Assembly: GCF_000502835.1 (NCBI RefSeq)
Contig: NZ_AYVL01000011.1
Location: 104,130-149,733, forward strand
Length of the DNA stretch: 45,604 bases
Direction of reading: 5' to 3'
From: Mesorhizobium sp. LSJC280B00
GTDB taxonomy: Bacteria > Pseudomonadota > Alphaproteobacteria > Rhizobiales > Rhizobiaceae
Numbering within the stretch: the stretch's first letter is position 1; each line of letters starts with the position of its first letter. The translations under genes and the position numbers were made by a program. Positions 34,051-42,283 of the stretch are shown in pieces. The notes under the pieces are model-generated. The model was not told where the DNA came from. It did no database searches and saw nothing but the letters and a program-made list of their open reading frames with translations.

Positions 34051-34479
34051 CTAGAAGGTGATCTTCACTGAATCGGCGCTGCGGCTGGCCGGGCCGTGGT
34101 GGACGGCCTCGATATTGTTGCCGTCGGGGTCGAGCAGGAAGGCGGCGTAATAGCCGGGATGGTAGGATCGCTCGCCCGGCGCACCATTGTCGGTGCCGCC
34201 GGCCTCAAGCCCGGCCCTGTAGAAGGCATCGACCATCGCACGGTCCTTTGCCTGGAAGGCCAGGTGGTGGCGGCCGGTCAGCTTTCCCAGGGCCGCCGGG
34301 CTGTCGGGGCTGGAGATGAACAGCTCGTCGGCCCAGAAATAATCATTGCCGGCGCCACCGATCGGGATGCCGAGCACGTTGAGAACCGCCTCGTAGAAAC
34401 GGCGGCTGGCCTTGAGATCCCTGACCACCAGCTGGAGGTGGTCGATGAGACGGCCGCGATGAAGTTCCTGATTTGCCAT
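34051..34479 (-). CDS. VOC-superfamily protein (glyoxalase/bleomycin-resistance type)
   Basis: A 142-aa cytosolic protein with paired beta-alpha-beta-beta-beta modules: LIDHLQLVVRDLKASRRFYE, then HHLAFQAKDRAMVDAFYRAG, and the end PGYYAAFLLDPDGNNIEAVH. The metal ligands expected in VOC enzymes (His14, His71, Glu near IEAVH) are present. AGGAG precedes ATG 34479. Substrate unknown; it is divergent from an MFS transporter. Confidence 0.9.
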   Translation of the reverse strand: MANQELHRGRLIDHLQLVVRDLKASRRFYEAVLNVLGIPIGGAGNDYFWADELFISSPDSPAALGKLTGRHHLAFQAKDRAMVDAFYRAGLEAGGTDNGAPGERSYHPGYYAAFLLDPDGNNIEAVHHGPASRSADSVKITF

Positions 34480-34695
34480 GCTTGACAGCTCCTGATCGCC
34501 GGTTGGAAATCTAGCTTCGAATGGTGCGCGGTCAATCCAGAAAGCCGTGGAATGGCGCCATCGCGCCGACTGGATAAAAAATGCAACCGGATTGTCGGAT
34601 TCAAGACATCTCCAACGTCCTTCGGACGCAAGCGGCTCGGCGAAGCTCGAAAAGGTCGTGCCGTATCAACGCTTCCGACATGGGAGAAAAGTGAA

Positions 34696-35898
34696 ATGAG
34701 CCTTCCCTATCGTTGGGTTATCGTCGCGGCTGGCGCGCTGATGACCTGTGTCGCCCTCGGGGCGATGTTCTCGCTGGCGATCTTTCTCGAACCGATGGCG
34801 CTCGATACACAATGGTCGCGCGCCGGCATATCGAGTGCGATGACGCTGAACTTCCTGGTAATGGGCCTCGGCGGCTTCGCCTGGGGCGCCATTTACGACC
34901 GCTTTGGCGCCCGCATCGTCGTCATGACCGGCGCCGTGCTGCTTGGCCTGGCGCTGGTCCTGGCCAGCCGCACCGGTTCGCTGCTCGTTTTCCAGTTGGC
35001 CTACGGCGTGCTCGTCGGCCTCGCGGCAAGTGCCTTCTTCGCGCCGATGATTGCGCTGACCTCCGCCTGGTTCGACACGAACCGCAGCCTTGCCGTCTCG
35101 CTGGTCTCGGCCGGCATGGGCGTGGCGCCAATGACCATCTCGCCGTTCGCCCGCTGGCTGATTTCGGCCTACGACTGGCGCACCGCGATGTTCGACATCG
35201 GCATAACCGCGTGGGTGCTGCTACTGCCGGCCGCGCTTCTGGTGCGCCAGCCGCCCAAGCCCGCTGCCGACGGCGCTGCCCCAAACGTTGCCGCCGAGGG
35301 TGCCGGCATGACGGTTCCGCAGGCGCTGCGCTCGCCGCAATTCATCGTGTTGGGACTGACCTTCTTTGCCTGCTGCGCGGCGCATTCCGGGCCGATCTTC
35401 CACATGGTGAGCTATGCGATGCTGTGCGGCATAGCGCCGATGGCGGCGGTCAGCATCTACAGCATCGAGGGCCTGGCAGGGCTGGGTGGCCGGCTGCTTT
35501 ACGGCGTGCTTGCCGATCGGCTGGGCGTCAAGCCGGTGCTGATCACCGGGCTGGCCATACAGGCCGTGGTCATCGCCGCCTATCTTGCGGTCAGCGAGCT
35601 TGGTCAATTCTACACGCTCGCCGTCATCTTCGGCGCCACCTATGGCGGCGTCATGCCGCTCTATGCGGTGCTGGCGCGGGAATATTTCGGCCAGCGCATC
35701 CTCGGTACGGTGTTCGGTGCGGTAACCATGCTGTCCAGCCTCGGCATGGCTTTCGGCCCGCTCGCCGGCGGCATGGTGTTCGATGCCTATGCCAGCTATT
35801 CCTGGCTGTTCATCGGCTCGGCCCTTGTCGGGCTTGGCGCGATGGCGATTGCGATCGCCTTCCCGCCGCTGCCGCGCAGGGAGTTGCAACCGGCTTAA
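34696..35898 (+). CDS. MFS transporter, 12 membrane segments (OFA/MCT-like)
   Basis: A 400-aa inner-membrane carrier. SLPYRWVIVAAGALMTCVAL, GGFAWGAIYDRFGARIVVMT (motif A variant between segments 2 and 3), SAFFAPMIALTSAWFDTNRS and GLAGLGGRLLYGVLADRLGV (second motif A) are characteristic of the oxalate:formate/monocarboxylate branch. GGGAG lies nine bases before ATG 34696. It probably moves an organic acid. A strong hairpin follows the stop. Confidence 0.92.
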   Translation: MSLPYRWVIVAAGALMTCVALGAMFSLAIFLEPMALDTQWSRAGISSAMTLNFLVMGLGGFAWGAIYDRFGARIVVMTGAVLLGLALVLASRTGSLLVFQLAYGVLVGLAASAFFAPMIALTSAWFDTNRSLAVSLVSAGMGVAPMTISPFARWLISAYDWRTAMFDIGITAWVLLLPAALLVRQPPKPAADGAAPNVAAEGAGMTVPQALRSPQFIVLGLTFFACCAAHSGPIFHMVSYAMLCGIAPMAAVSIYSIEGLAGLGGRLLYGVLADRLGVKPVLITGLAIQAVVIAAYLAVSELGQFYTLAVIFGATYGGVMPLYAVLAREYFGQRILGTVFGAVTMLSSLGMAFGPLAGGMVFDAYASYSWLFIGSALVGLGAMAIAIAFPPLPRRELQPA

Positions 35899-35918
35899 AG
35901 CAGGATCGGCGGAAAAGG

Positions 35919-35945
35919 GCGGCCGCTTGGATGGCAAGCGGCCGC
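35919..35945. terminator. Hairpin between convergent genes
   Basis: GCGGCCGCTTG, loop GATGG, CAAGCGGCCGC: a perfect 11-bp stem in the 93 bp between the MFS and ECF-sigma stops. On the plus strand it is followed by GATCCAAAAA rather than T, so it may act for both directions with Rho. Confidence 0.55.
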
Positions 35946-35991
35946 GATCCAAAAATAGCTGGCAGTGTTCGGCATTATGAAACGCGAATTG

Positions 35992-36894
35992 CTATGCCCG
36001 CAGAGGCACCACCTCGGCGCCGTCAAGCGTGTAGCGCGCATAGCGGAAATCGCGAATTCTCGCCAATCTGTCGCCGGCCCATTCCAGCAGGATAAAGTAT
36101 TTTAGCCCTCCGGCCGAGTCGTCCGGATCGATCACCAGAATGGCTGGGTGCCGATCCACCAGGCCTGGAAGCAGCCGCCAATCGTGGATACCCGCGTAAT
36201 TATGGAAGTACCGGCCCACTTTCGTGCGGCCGCTCGCCCGGAACCGGTTGACGAGGTCAAGCCGGACGTCTTCGGCCAGCATGTCGCGGATCGCATCGAA
36301 GTCGCGGGCGTTGAACCGCTCGACATAGGCTGCCAGACGCGCCCGTTCGGGCTCGGCCAACACCGGCACAGGCCGATCGTCAGGCTCGCCGGAGACTTCG
36401 CGCAGGCGCAAACGGCCGCGATGCAGTGCGGCTTTCACCGCCGGAACGCTGCTGTCGATAATGTTGCCGATCTCTTCGATCGTATAGCCGAGCACATCCA
36501 TGAGGATGACGCTGCTACGCTGCGCCGCGGGCAGGCGCATGAAAGTCTGCAGGCTTGCGGCTGCAGTGTGTCGACCCTCGGCCGACATACCGGGGTCAGG
36601 GATCATATCGATATCCTCAACGACATGCGCGGCATCCAACCTGGCACGACGGCGTAGGTGGTCGAGCGCGGCATTGTGCGCGATGCGAAACAGCCAGCCC
36701 TCGACATTGGCTATCGGCCCGGTCCCGGGGAACGCCTCGAGCGCCTTGACCGTAGCTTCCTGGACGACATCCTCGGCATCGATCACCGAACCGGTCATGC
36801 GGGCACAATAGCGGTGCAGTTTCGGCCGTAATTCGCCGAGCAGCCGGTCAAATGGCTCCCGTCCTTCTGGGGTGCCGGTTGCGGATCCGGTCAT
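35992..36894 (-). CDS. ECF RNA polymerase sigma factor, SigJ type with SnoaL-like tail
   Basis: About 300 aa, longer than plain ECF factors. Sigma region 2 is at residues 14-80 (RPKLHRYCARMTGSVIDAED, ANVEGWLFRIAHNAALDHLR), region 4 at about 120-175 (LPAAQRSSVILMDVLGYTIE, SVPAVKAALHRGRLRLRE), and the C-terminal 110 residues are an NTF2/SnoaL-like domain (YVERFNARDFDAIRDMLAED). ECF factors of this design (ECF41/SigJ group) lack a membrane anti-sigma and are controlled by the tail. The frame extends upstream to 37107; ATG 36894 overlaps the stop of a short leader reading frame with a good ribosome site. It is divergent from a DHA2-type exporter, a likely regulon member. Confidence 0.88.
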   Translation of the reverse strand: MTGSATGTPEGREPFDRLLGELRPKLHRYCARMTGSVIDAEDVVQEATVKALEAFPGTGPIANVEGWLFRIAHNAALDHLRRRARLDAAHVVEDIDMIPDPGMSAEGRHTAAASLQTFMRLPAAQRSSVILMDVLGYTIEEIGNIIDSSVPAVKAALHRGRLRLREVSGEPDDRPVPVLAEPERARLAAYVERFNARDFDAIRDMLAEDVRLDLVNRFRASGRTKVGRYFHNYAGIHDWRLLPGLVDRHPAILVIDPDDSAGGLKYFILLEWAGDRLARIRDFRYARYTLDGAEVVPLRA

Positions 36895-36914
36895 CGCACA
36901 AGGATCAATTTCAT
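36891..36914 (-). CDS. Seven-residue leader ORF coupled to the ECF sigma start
   Basis: GGGAG, six bases, ATG at 36914 opens the reading frame MKLILVR and its TGA overlaps the proposed sigma ATG 36894 (ATGA). The sigma start itself has no ribosome site, so reinitiation after this mini-ORF is a plausible way to translate it. It may also be chance. Confidence 0.35.
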   Translation of the reverse strand: MKLILVR

Positions 36915-37095
36915 GCGTATCTCCCAGGCAGGCGCCCGTCATCAGGCGCAGCGTCTTATAGACGCTCGACGATGGCAAAAGGATTCGGTCGAAAAAACTT
37001 TCTCTTGCTGGAATCCTTTGATGGTTCCTACGCGTCTCTGGATCACGGGTCCGTAACCTGGCGGGCCCTTTGTTCAAGCCGGAGGCGCCATAGTC

Positions 37096-38502
37096 ATGAG
37101 CAAACAAAATGCGGGATCAACGAAGGTCTGGGTTCTCGCCCTCACGTCGATAGGCTCCTTGATGGTCGTTCTCGATGCGATGGTTGTGGCGACGGCATTG
37201 AGCACGATGCGGGTCGAGCTCGATGCCTCGCTGGAGACGCTGCAATGGACGATGAACGCCTATAATTTGAGTTTTGCCGTCCTGCTCATGACCGGGGCTG
37301 CGCTCGGTGACCGGTTCGGCCGCCGCCGTACGCTCGTTGCCGGATTGGCGTTGTTCGTCGCAGCGTCGGTTGCCTGCGCGCTCGCCGGCAATGCCGGATT
37401 GCTGATTGCGGCCCGTGCGGTCCAGGGCGCAGGTGCCGCAATGGTCATGCCGCTGGCCATGGCGCTGCTGAGCGTCGCTTTTCCCCCCGAGGAGCGAGGC
37501 AAGGCGCTGGGTATCTTCAGCAGCATCACCGGCCTGGCCCTGATCATCGGCCCGATGGCGGGCGGTGCGATTTCCGAAGGCCTCTCCTGGCACTGGATCT
37601 TCTGGCTCAATGTCCCGGTCGGTATCGTTCTCATTCCGCTGGTGCTGCGTCGGATTCCGGAGAGTTACGGGCCGGGCACGGCAATCGATGTCCTCGGCGT
37701 CGTGCTGGTAACTGCGGCGGCATTCGGAGTGGTCTGGGGCCTCATGCGCGGCAACATTGTGGGCTGGAGCAGCTCTGAAGTGCTGACGGCGCTGACGGCC
37801 GGGCTGCTTTTCGCCATCGCGTTCGTCCTTTGGCAGCTGCGTACCCGCGAGCCCATGCTGCCTTTGCGGTTCTTTCGGGCGCGCGCATTCTCCTCGGGCG
37901 TAGGGGCGAACTTCCTGCTTTGCGCCGCCATGTATGGCCTCGTGTTCCTGTTGCCGCAGTTTCTGCAGTTTGCCCAGAGCCGTGGGCCGCTCGGCGCCGG
38001 CATGGGATTGCTGCCTTGGACCGCCACGCTTTTCGTGGTCGCACCGATCGCCGGCAGCCTGATCAACCGCGTTGGCGAGCGCTGGCTTGTCGTGGCCGGA
38101 TTGATCCTGCAAGCGGCTGGAATGGCCTGGCTGGCGCAGATCGCAGCACCTGATCTGCCCTATATCCAGCTAGTCGCCCCGCTGATCATTACCGGTGCCG
38201 GCGTGTCGATGGCCATGCCTGCCGCGCAGAACGCGGTTCTCAATGCGGTCGCCCGGCCGGAGGTCGGCAAGGCTGCCGGCACGTTCAACACATTCCGCTT
38301 CCTCGGTGGCGTATCCGGGATCGCGATCGCCGGTGCGGTGTTCGCCGGCACTGGAAGCTTCTCGTCCACCGACGCGTTCAGCGATGGCTTCACCTCGGCA
38401 ATCGACGTCTCCGCTCTGCTCTCGCTCGCCGGCGCGCTCGTCGGATTGGGGCTCCCGGAGCGTCGCGCAGTGGTGCTCGCGAATGCCAGCAAGGAGGCGT
38501 AA
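37096..38502 (+). CDS. DHA2-family MFS drug exporter, 14 membrane segments
   Basis: A 468-aa proton-driven exporter. It opens VWVLALTSIGSLMVVLDAMV with the segment-1 Asp typical of EmrB/QacA relatives, motif A GAALGDRFGRRRTL, RAVQGAGAAMVMPLAMALLS, motif C-type SSITGLALIIGPMAGGAISE and WHWIFWLNVPVG, which is diagnostic for DHA2. GGAGG lies 11 bases before ATG 37096. It is divergent from the SigJ-type sigma gene, which may activate it in response to a toxic compound; no fusion partner is encoded nearby, so it probably works alone. Confidence 0.94.
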   Translation: MSKQNAGSTKVWVLALTSIGSLMVVLDAMVVATALSTMRVELDASLETLQWTMNAYNLSFAVLLMTGAALGDRFGRRRTLVAGLALFVAASVACALAGNAGLLIAARAVQGAGAAMVMPLAMALLSVAFPPEERGKALGIFSSITGLALIIGPMAGGAISEGLSWHWIFWLNVPVGIVLIPLVLRRIPESYGPGTAIDVLGVVLVTAAAFGVVWGLMRGNIVGWSSSEVLTALTAGLLFAIAFVLWQLRTREPMLPLRFFRARAFSSGVGANFLLCAAMYGLVFLLPQFLQFAQSRGPLGAGMGLLPWTATLFVVAPIAGSLINRVGERWLVVAGLILQAAGMAWLAQIAAPDLPYIQLVAPLIITGAGVSMAMPAAQNAVLNAVARPEVGKAAGTFNTFRFLGGVSGIAIAGAVFAGTGSFSSTDAFSDGFTSAIDVSALLSLAGALVGLGLPERRAVVLANASKEA

Positions 38503-38804
38503 CTCGGAGGCGGGAAGCTTGCGCTTGCTCCCACTGTTGTCGCGTTAACAGCCGGCCGCGCCAGCGCAGCAAAAAGGTCGCCGAGCGTCGGTTGCCGGCC
38601 GGTCCTGTGGGGGGCATCTGTGTCCAGACCCAGATCTTGCGCGCCCGTGATGGCGGCGAACATGCTGCATCGCAGCACCATGCCGCCGATATCGGCGGGC
38701 CAAGGGAGTGCGAGAAAATCGTCAAAAATGGACAATTCGGGCTGGTTCTTGCTGTTTTTGGCTTTTATTAGCCGTGCCTCACGTTCCTGTTTCAAATGTG
38801 TCAA
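38503..38804 (-). other. Interval with a weak minus-strand coding-like frame
   Basis: Minus-strand text from TTG 38804 reads like protein (for example DFLALPWPADIGGMVLRCSM and QPTLGDLFAALARP) with GC-rich third positions up to about 38550, where a stop occurs only in a neighbouring frame; in its own frame it runs on into the opposite strand of the exporter gene. It could be a decayed or frameshifted gene. No ribosome site or recognisable family supports it. Nothing else is seen in 38503-38813. Confidence 0.25.
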
Positions 38805-38813
38805 CTTTTTGTG

Positions 38814-38841
38814 TTGCGTTGCACAATGGTGGTCCTATTCT
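38814..38841 (+). promoter_or_regulatory. Candidate promoter of the polysaccharide operon
   Basis: TTGCGT (38814-38819), 16 bp, TATTCT (38836-38841), about 95 bp before the acyltransferase ATG. It stands in a locally AT-rich stretch on the right strand. Confidence 0.35.
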
Positions 38842-38936
38842 GCGCAAGGGGGGCGCTTCCGATTGGAATGCGCCGTGAACGAAGCCGCTATATTGACCGA
38901 TTGGCAGTTTCGCCGTCCCGCCGGCGTACGTCACTA

Positions 38937-40133
38937 ATGGGAAATGCGCGCGACACCCAATTGGACGCGCTGAGGGCCATCGCCGTGACGATGGTGCTGT
39001 ACTCCCATTTCTTCGCGGCTGGAGGGTCCTCGTTCTGGGGCCATATCGGCGTGCGTCTGTTCTTCGTGCTGAGCGGCTTTCTGATCACCCGCCTGCTGCT
39101 CGAAGCCCGCTCGGCCGCCGAATTCGAAGCCGGACCGGCGCTGAGATCCTTCTATATCAGGCGGGCGCTGCGGATATTCCCGCCCTATTTCGCCGTGCTG
39201 GGTTTCGTCTGGTTGGTGGACCTGGAGCAGTCTAGAGGATCACTGGTCTGGCATGCGTTCTATCTGTCGAATTTCTGGTACGCGGCGCAGAATGAATGGA
39301 CGCCCTGGCTGCTCTGCCATTTCTGGAGCCTGAGCATCGAGGAGCAGTTCTATATCGTCTGGCCGCTGATCGTCCTGCTGGCGCCGCGCCGGCGCCTCGA
39401 ATCGATCTGCATCGGCGTTATCGTGCTGTCGCTGGCCTATCGGTTTTATTGGCCGATCGCTGGAACGCCGGGTTTGGCACGCGACCTGCTGCCGCCGGCG
39501 TCGATGGACGCATTGGCGTCAGGCGCGCTGCTTGCCGCCTACCGGTCAAGAACAGCCGGCTTGCCGCAATGGCTTCGAAATGGCTGGCCGGGGCTCGCGG
39601 CGGCGTTTTTCGTTCTGCAGTGGTTTGCGCCGGCGCCGGCAAATCCGGTGCAGGAATGGGGCCTCTGGCTGCTGTTGCAGATCCTGCCTCTCGTACCGCT
39701 GGTGGTCATCGTTGCAAGCTGTTCGACAGGGGTTGGCGGCTATATCGGAAAACTTCTCGAACTGCCGCCGCTGCTTGGCCTTGGCCGCATCAGCTACGGC
39801 GTCTATCTCTACCATCCGATAGTGCTGGCGCTGGTCGTCAAATCGCAGCCGTGGATCCCGCTCAACGTCTCGGAGCAAGGGCCCGGGCGGTTTCTGGTGG
39901 CGGGAACGGCAACGCTCATGCTGGCTTCGGTCTCGTGGCTGCTTTTCGAGAAGCCGCTCAACAGCCTCAAGCGCCACTTCCCCTATGTTGCTCGAAAAGG
40001 CCGCGGCGCCATCCCGGCAGGCATTGACGTGGGCAATGCCGGATGGCTCGCGGCGGGAGCATATCTGGGCAGGCCGCTTGATGGTGGCACTTCACCGTTG
40101 CCACGCAAGCTGCGACGAACCGATCGGAGCTGA
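38937..40133 (+). CDS. Acyltransferase 3 family membrane protein (OafA-like)
   Basis: A 398-aa inner-membrane O-acyltransferase. It begins TQLDALRAIAVTMVLYSHFF with the conserved His, then GVRLFFVLSGFLITRLLLEA, FYIRRALRIFPPYF, HFWSLSIEEQFYIVWPLIVL and GRISYGVYLYHPIVLAL; about ten membrane segments. ATG 38937 starts the conserved domain; the frame is open further left but that part has no family likeness. First of four closely spaced genes (2, 6 and 9 bp gaps) for surface polysaccharide; its task is probably acetylation of the sugar chain. Confidence 0.93.
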   Translation: MGNARDTQLDALRAIAVTMVLYSHFFAAGGSSFWGHIGVRLFFVLSGFLITRLLLEARSAAEFEAGPALRSFYIRRALRIFPPYFAVLGFVWLVDLEQSRGSLVWHAFYLSNFWYAAQNEWTPWLLCHFWSLSIEEQFYIVWPLIVLLAPRRRLESICIGVIVLSLAYRFYWPIAGTPGLARDLLPPASMDALASGALLAAYRSRTAGLPQWLRNGWPGLAAAFFVLQWFAPAPANPVQEWGLWLLLQILPLVPLVVIVASCSTGVGGYIGKLLELPPLLGLGRISYGVYLYHPIVLALVVKSQPWIPLNVSEQGPGRFLVAGTATLMLASVSWLLFEKPLNSLKRHFPYVARKGRGAIPAGIDVGNAGWLAAGAYLGRPLDGGTSPLPRKLRRTDRS

Positions 40134-40135
40134 TC

Positions 40136-41239
40136 ATGGCTGCTCCCTTGGTGTCAGTTCTGCTGCCGATCTACAATGCGGGACCTTATCTCGCCGCTGC
40201 GCTGGGCAGCATCCTGCGGCAGGATTACGATCGTCTGGAGGTCATCGCCATCGATGACGGCTCGACCGACAACTCGCTGCAGATCCTGCAGAAATACCGC
40301 CAGGCCGACAATCGCATCTCGATCATCTCACGCGAAAACCGTGGCCTGATCGCAACTTTGAACGAAGGCCTGGCCGTGGCGCGCGGCGATCTGGTCGCCA
40401 GGATGGACGCCGACGACATCGCCTATCCCCAGCGCCTGTCGCGGCAGGTCGCGCTGTTCAACCAGCAGCCTGACCTCGCTCTATGCGGCGCGGGTTTCGA
40501 TACCTTGCTCGGCAACCGCGTCGTCAGGGGTTCGCCCGATCCGATATTCCAGGACAATCCGCTGCGTATATTGTCGATGTTCTTCACGATCTTCATGCAT
40601 TCCACCGTGGTATACAACAGGAATGTCATAGAAGAAGATGTTCTATATTACGATACCAGCTACAAGCATGCCGAGGATTTCGACCTGTTCAGGCGGCTGA
40701 CCGACCGCTACCCGGCGGCCATGATCCCCGAAAGCCTGATCGCCTATCGTATCCATGACGACAGCGTGACCAACAGGCACAAGCGCGAAATGCGCAGGAC
40801 GCATTTGAAGATCGTCGCCGAGAACCTCGAGCGCGAAGGGCTCGTACAAGAGACGCAGGACCTCCGCGGCATCGGTGAAGTCCCGTCGATGGACACGGTT
40901 CGCCGTGCCGCCGAATGGATCCTTGCGCTTGAAGAAAGGATTGCCGCGCTGCCGGCCGAGACGAGGCCGAGCTACCAGGCTGGCACGCTGAACCTGTTCT
41001 ATTTCCTCTACCAGCTGATATCGGGGGAAAGGCAGCCGCAGCTGATGCACGAATTCCTGACGCGGACGGCGAAATGGAAACTCATCCGGCGGCGCGAGCA
41101 GTACGTGTTTCGCACCGGTGCCTTCGCGCCGCGCTTCAGTCTCGCCTCGATGTCGGTCACCAGGCAGGTGGATGCCTTGTCGCGGTATCTGCAGTCCGTG
41201 CCGGCCGCGGCGGTTTTGCCTTCGAACCAGTTGAGCTAG
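40136..41239 (+). CDS. Family 2 glycosyltransferase
   Basis: A 367-aa GT-A enzyme with VSVLLPIYNAGPYLAAALGS, DRLEVIAIDDGSTDNSLQIL, ENRGLIATLNEGLAVARGDL and the metal-binding RMDADDIAYPQR, followed by DTSYKHAEDFDLFRRL, where the ED pair is the probable catalytic-base region. GGAG lies six bases before ATG 40136. It adds a sugar from a nucleotide donor to the growing lipid-linked chain on the cytoplasmic side. Second gene of the operon. Confidence 0.93.
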   Translation: MAAPLVSVLLPIYNAGPYLAAALGSILRQDYDRLEVIAIDDGSTDNSLQILQKYRQADNRISIISRENRGLIATLNEGLAVARGDLVARMDADDIAYPQRLSRQVALFNQQPDLALCGAGFDTLLGNRVVRGSPDPIFQDNPLRILSMFFTIFMHSTVVYNRNVIEEDVLYYDTSYKHAEDFDLFRRLTDRYPAAMIPESLIAYRIHDDSVTNRHKREMRRTHLKIVAENLEREGLVQETQDLRGIGEVPSMDTVRRAAEWILALEERIAALPAETRPSYQAGTLNLFYFLYQLISGERQPQLMHEFLTRTAKWKLIRRREQYVFRTGAFAPRFSLASMSVTRQVDALSRYLQSVPAAAVLPSNQLS

Positions 41240-41245
41240 CAGCGC

Positions 41246-42274
41246 ATGTTCGTCAAATCCCATCAGCTCCAGCAGCGCGGCCGCTCGACGGTGCCGGCGG
41301 CCATGTCGCCCCGGCCGCAGCACGGGCCGGCACCGGAGGTCAGCTTCATTGTCTGCACACGCGACCGCGTCAACGTGCTCGAGCCTTGCATAAAGTCGAT
41401 CCAGGCCGCGTGCCGCGCCTACGCTGCCTTCTCTGCCGAACTGGTGGTTGTCGACAACGGTTCGACCGACTGCACAGCAGAGCGGCTGGCCGGCATAGCC
41501 GAACTTTCGGACATTCCGTTCACGGCCATTCGCGAACCACGACCTGGACTGGCGGCCGCGCGCAATGCCGGGCTGGAGCGGGCGCGGGGCCGCGTGCTGG
41601 TTTTCGTCGATGATGATTGCGCAGTCCACAAGGATTATCTGCGCGATCTGCAGCGGCACTATGCGGCCGGCGAACGGGTCATCCGCGGTGGCCGCGTCGA
41701 GATCGGCGATCCTCGCGACCTGCCGTTCACCATCAAGCGGTCGCCGGTGCGCGCGCGGCTTACGCCGGATGTCCATCCCGGCGGCTTCGTGCTTGGCTGC
41801 AACATGACGATGCACCGCGATGTTGCCGCCCGCATCGGCCGTTTCGACGAACGGTTCGGCGCCGGCGGCCCGCTGCGCTCCGCCGAGGATACGGACTATC
41901 TGGTGCGGGCGGTGCTGCTTGGGATTCCGGTCGAATATGTGCCCGACATGACCATCTATCACCATCACGGCCGGCGCGACCGCAAGGCCATCGAAAAGCT
42001 GCACCGCGACTACAGCATGGGTAATGGCGGGCTTTGCCTGAAACATATCCGCCACGCGCCGTGGCTGCTTCGGCATTGCTACTGGTCGATGAGGGCGGCC
42101 TTGCGCGAACTGGTGAAAGGCCCTCTGTTCGACCGTGAACTCAAGCTGTCGCACTGGCCGATCGTCGGCATGAATTTGCTCGGCGCAGCCAAATTCGCGG
42201 TGCTTTTGCTGGCGAAATCGCCGCAGCCGGCGCAAATGCGACAGGAGCAACAGGCAAATGCCGAGGCGAGGTGA
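41246..42274 (+). CDS. Family 2 glycosyltransferase
   Basis: A 342-aa GT-A enzyme. VSFIVCTRDRVNVLEPCIKS, AELVVVDNGSTDCTAERLAG, RPGLAAARNAGLERARGRVL and VFVDDDCAVHKDYLRDLQ form the donor site (DDD as metal motif); GAGGPLRSAEDTDYLVRAVL carries the ED acceptor motif. It is clearly different from the preceding enzyme, so the two probably make distinct linkages. Starts 6 bp after it, without a strong ribosome site, suggesting coupled translation. Confidence 0.93.
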   Translation: MFVKSHQLQQRGRSTVPAAMSPRPQHGPAPEVSFIVCTRDRVNVLEPCIKSIQAACRAYAAFSAELVVVDNGSTDCTAERLAGIAELSDIPFTAIREPRPGLAAARNAGLERARGRVLVFVDDDCAVHKDYLRDLQRHYAAGERVIRGGRVEIGDPRDLPFTIKRSPVRARLTPDVHPGGFVLGCNMTMHRDVAARIGRFDERFGAGGPLRSAEDTDYLVRAVLLGIPVEYVPDMTIYHHHGRRDRKAIEKLHRDYSMGNGGLCLKHIRHAPWLLRHCYWSMRAALRELVKGPLFDRELKLSHWPIVGMNLLGAAKFAVLLLAKSPQPAQMRQEQQANAEAR

Positions 42275-42283
42275 TCCGCCACC

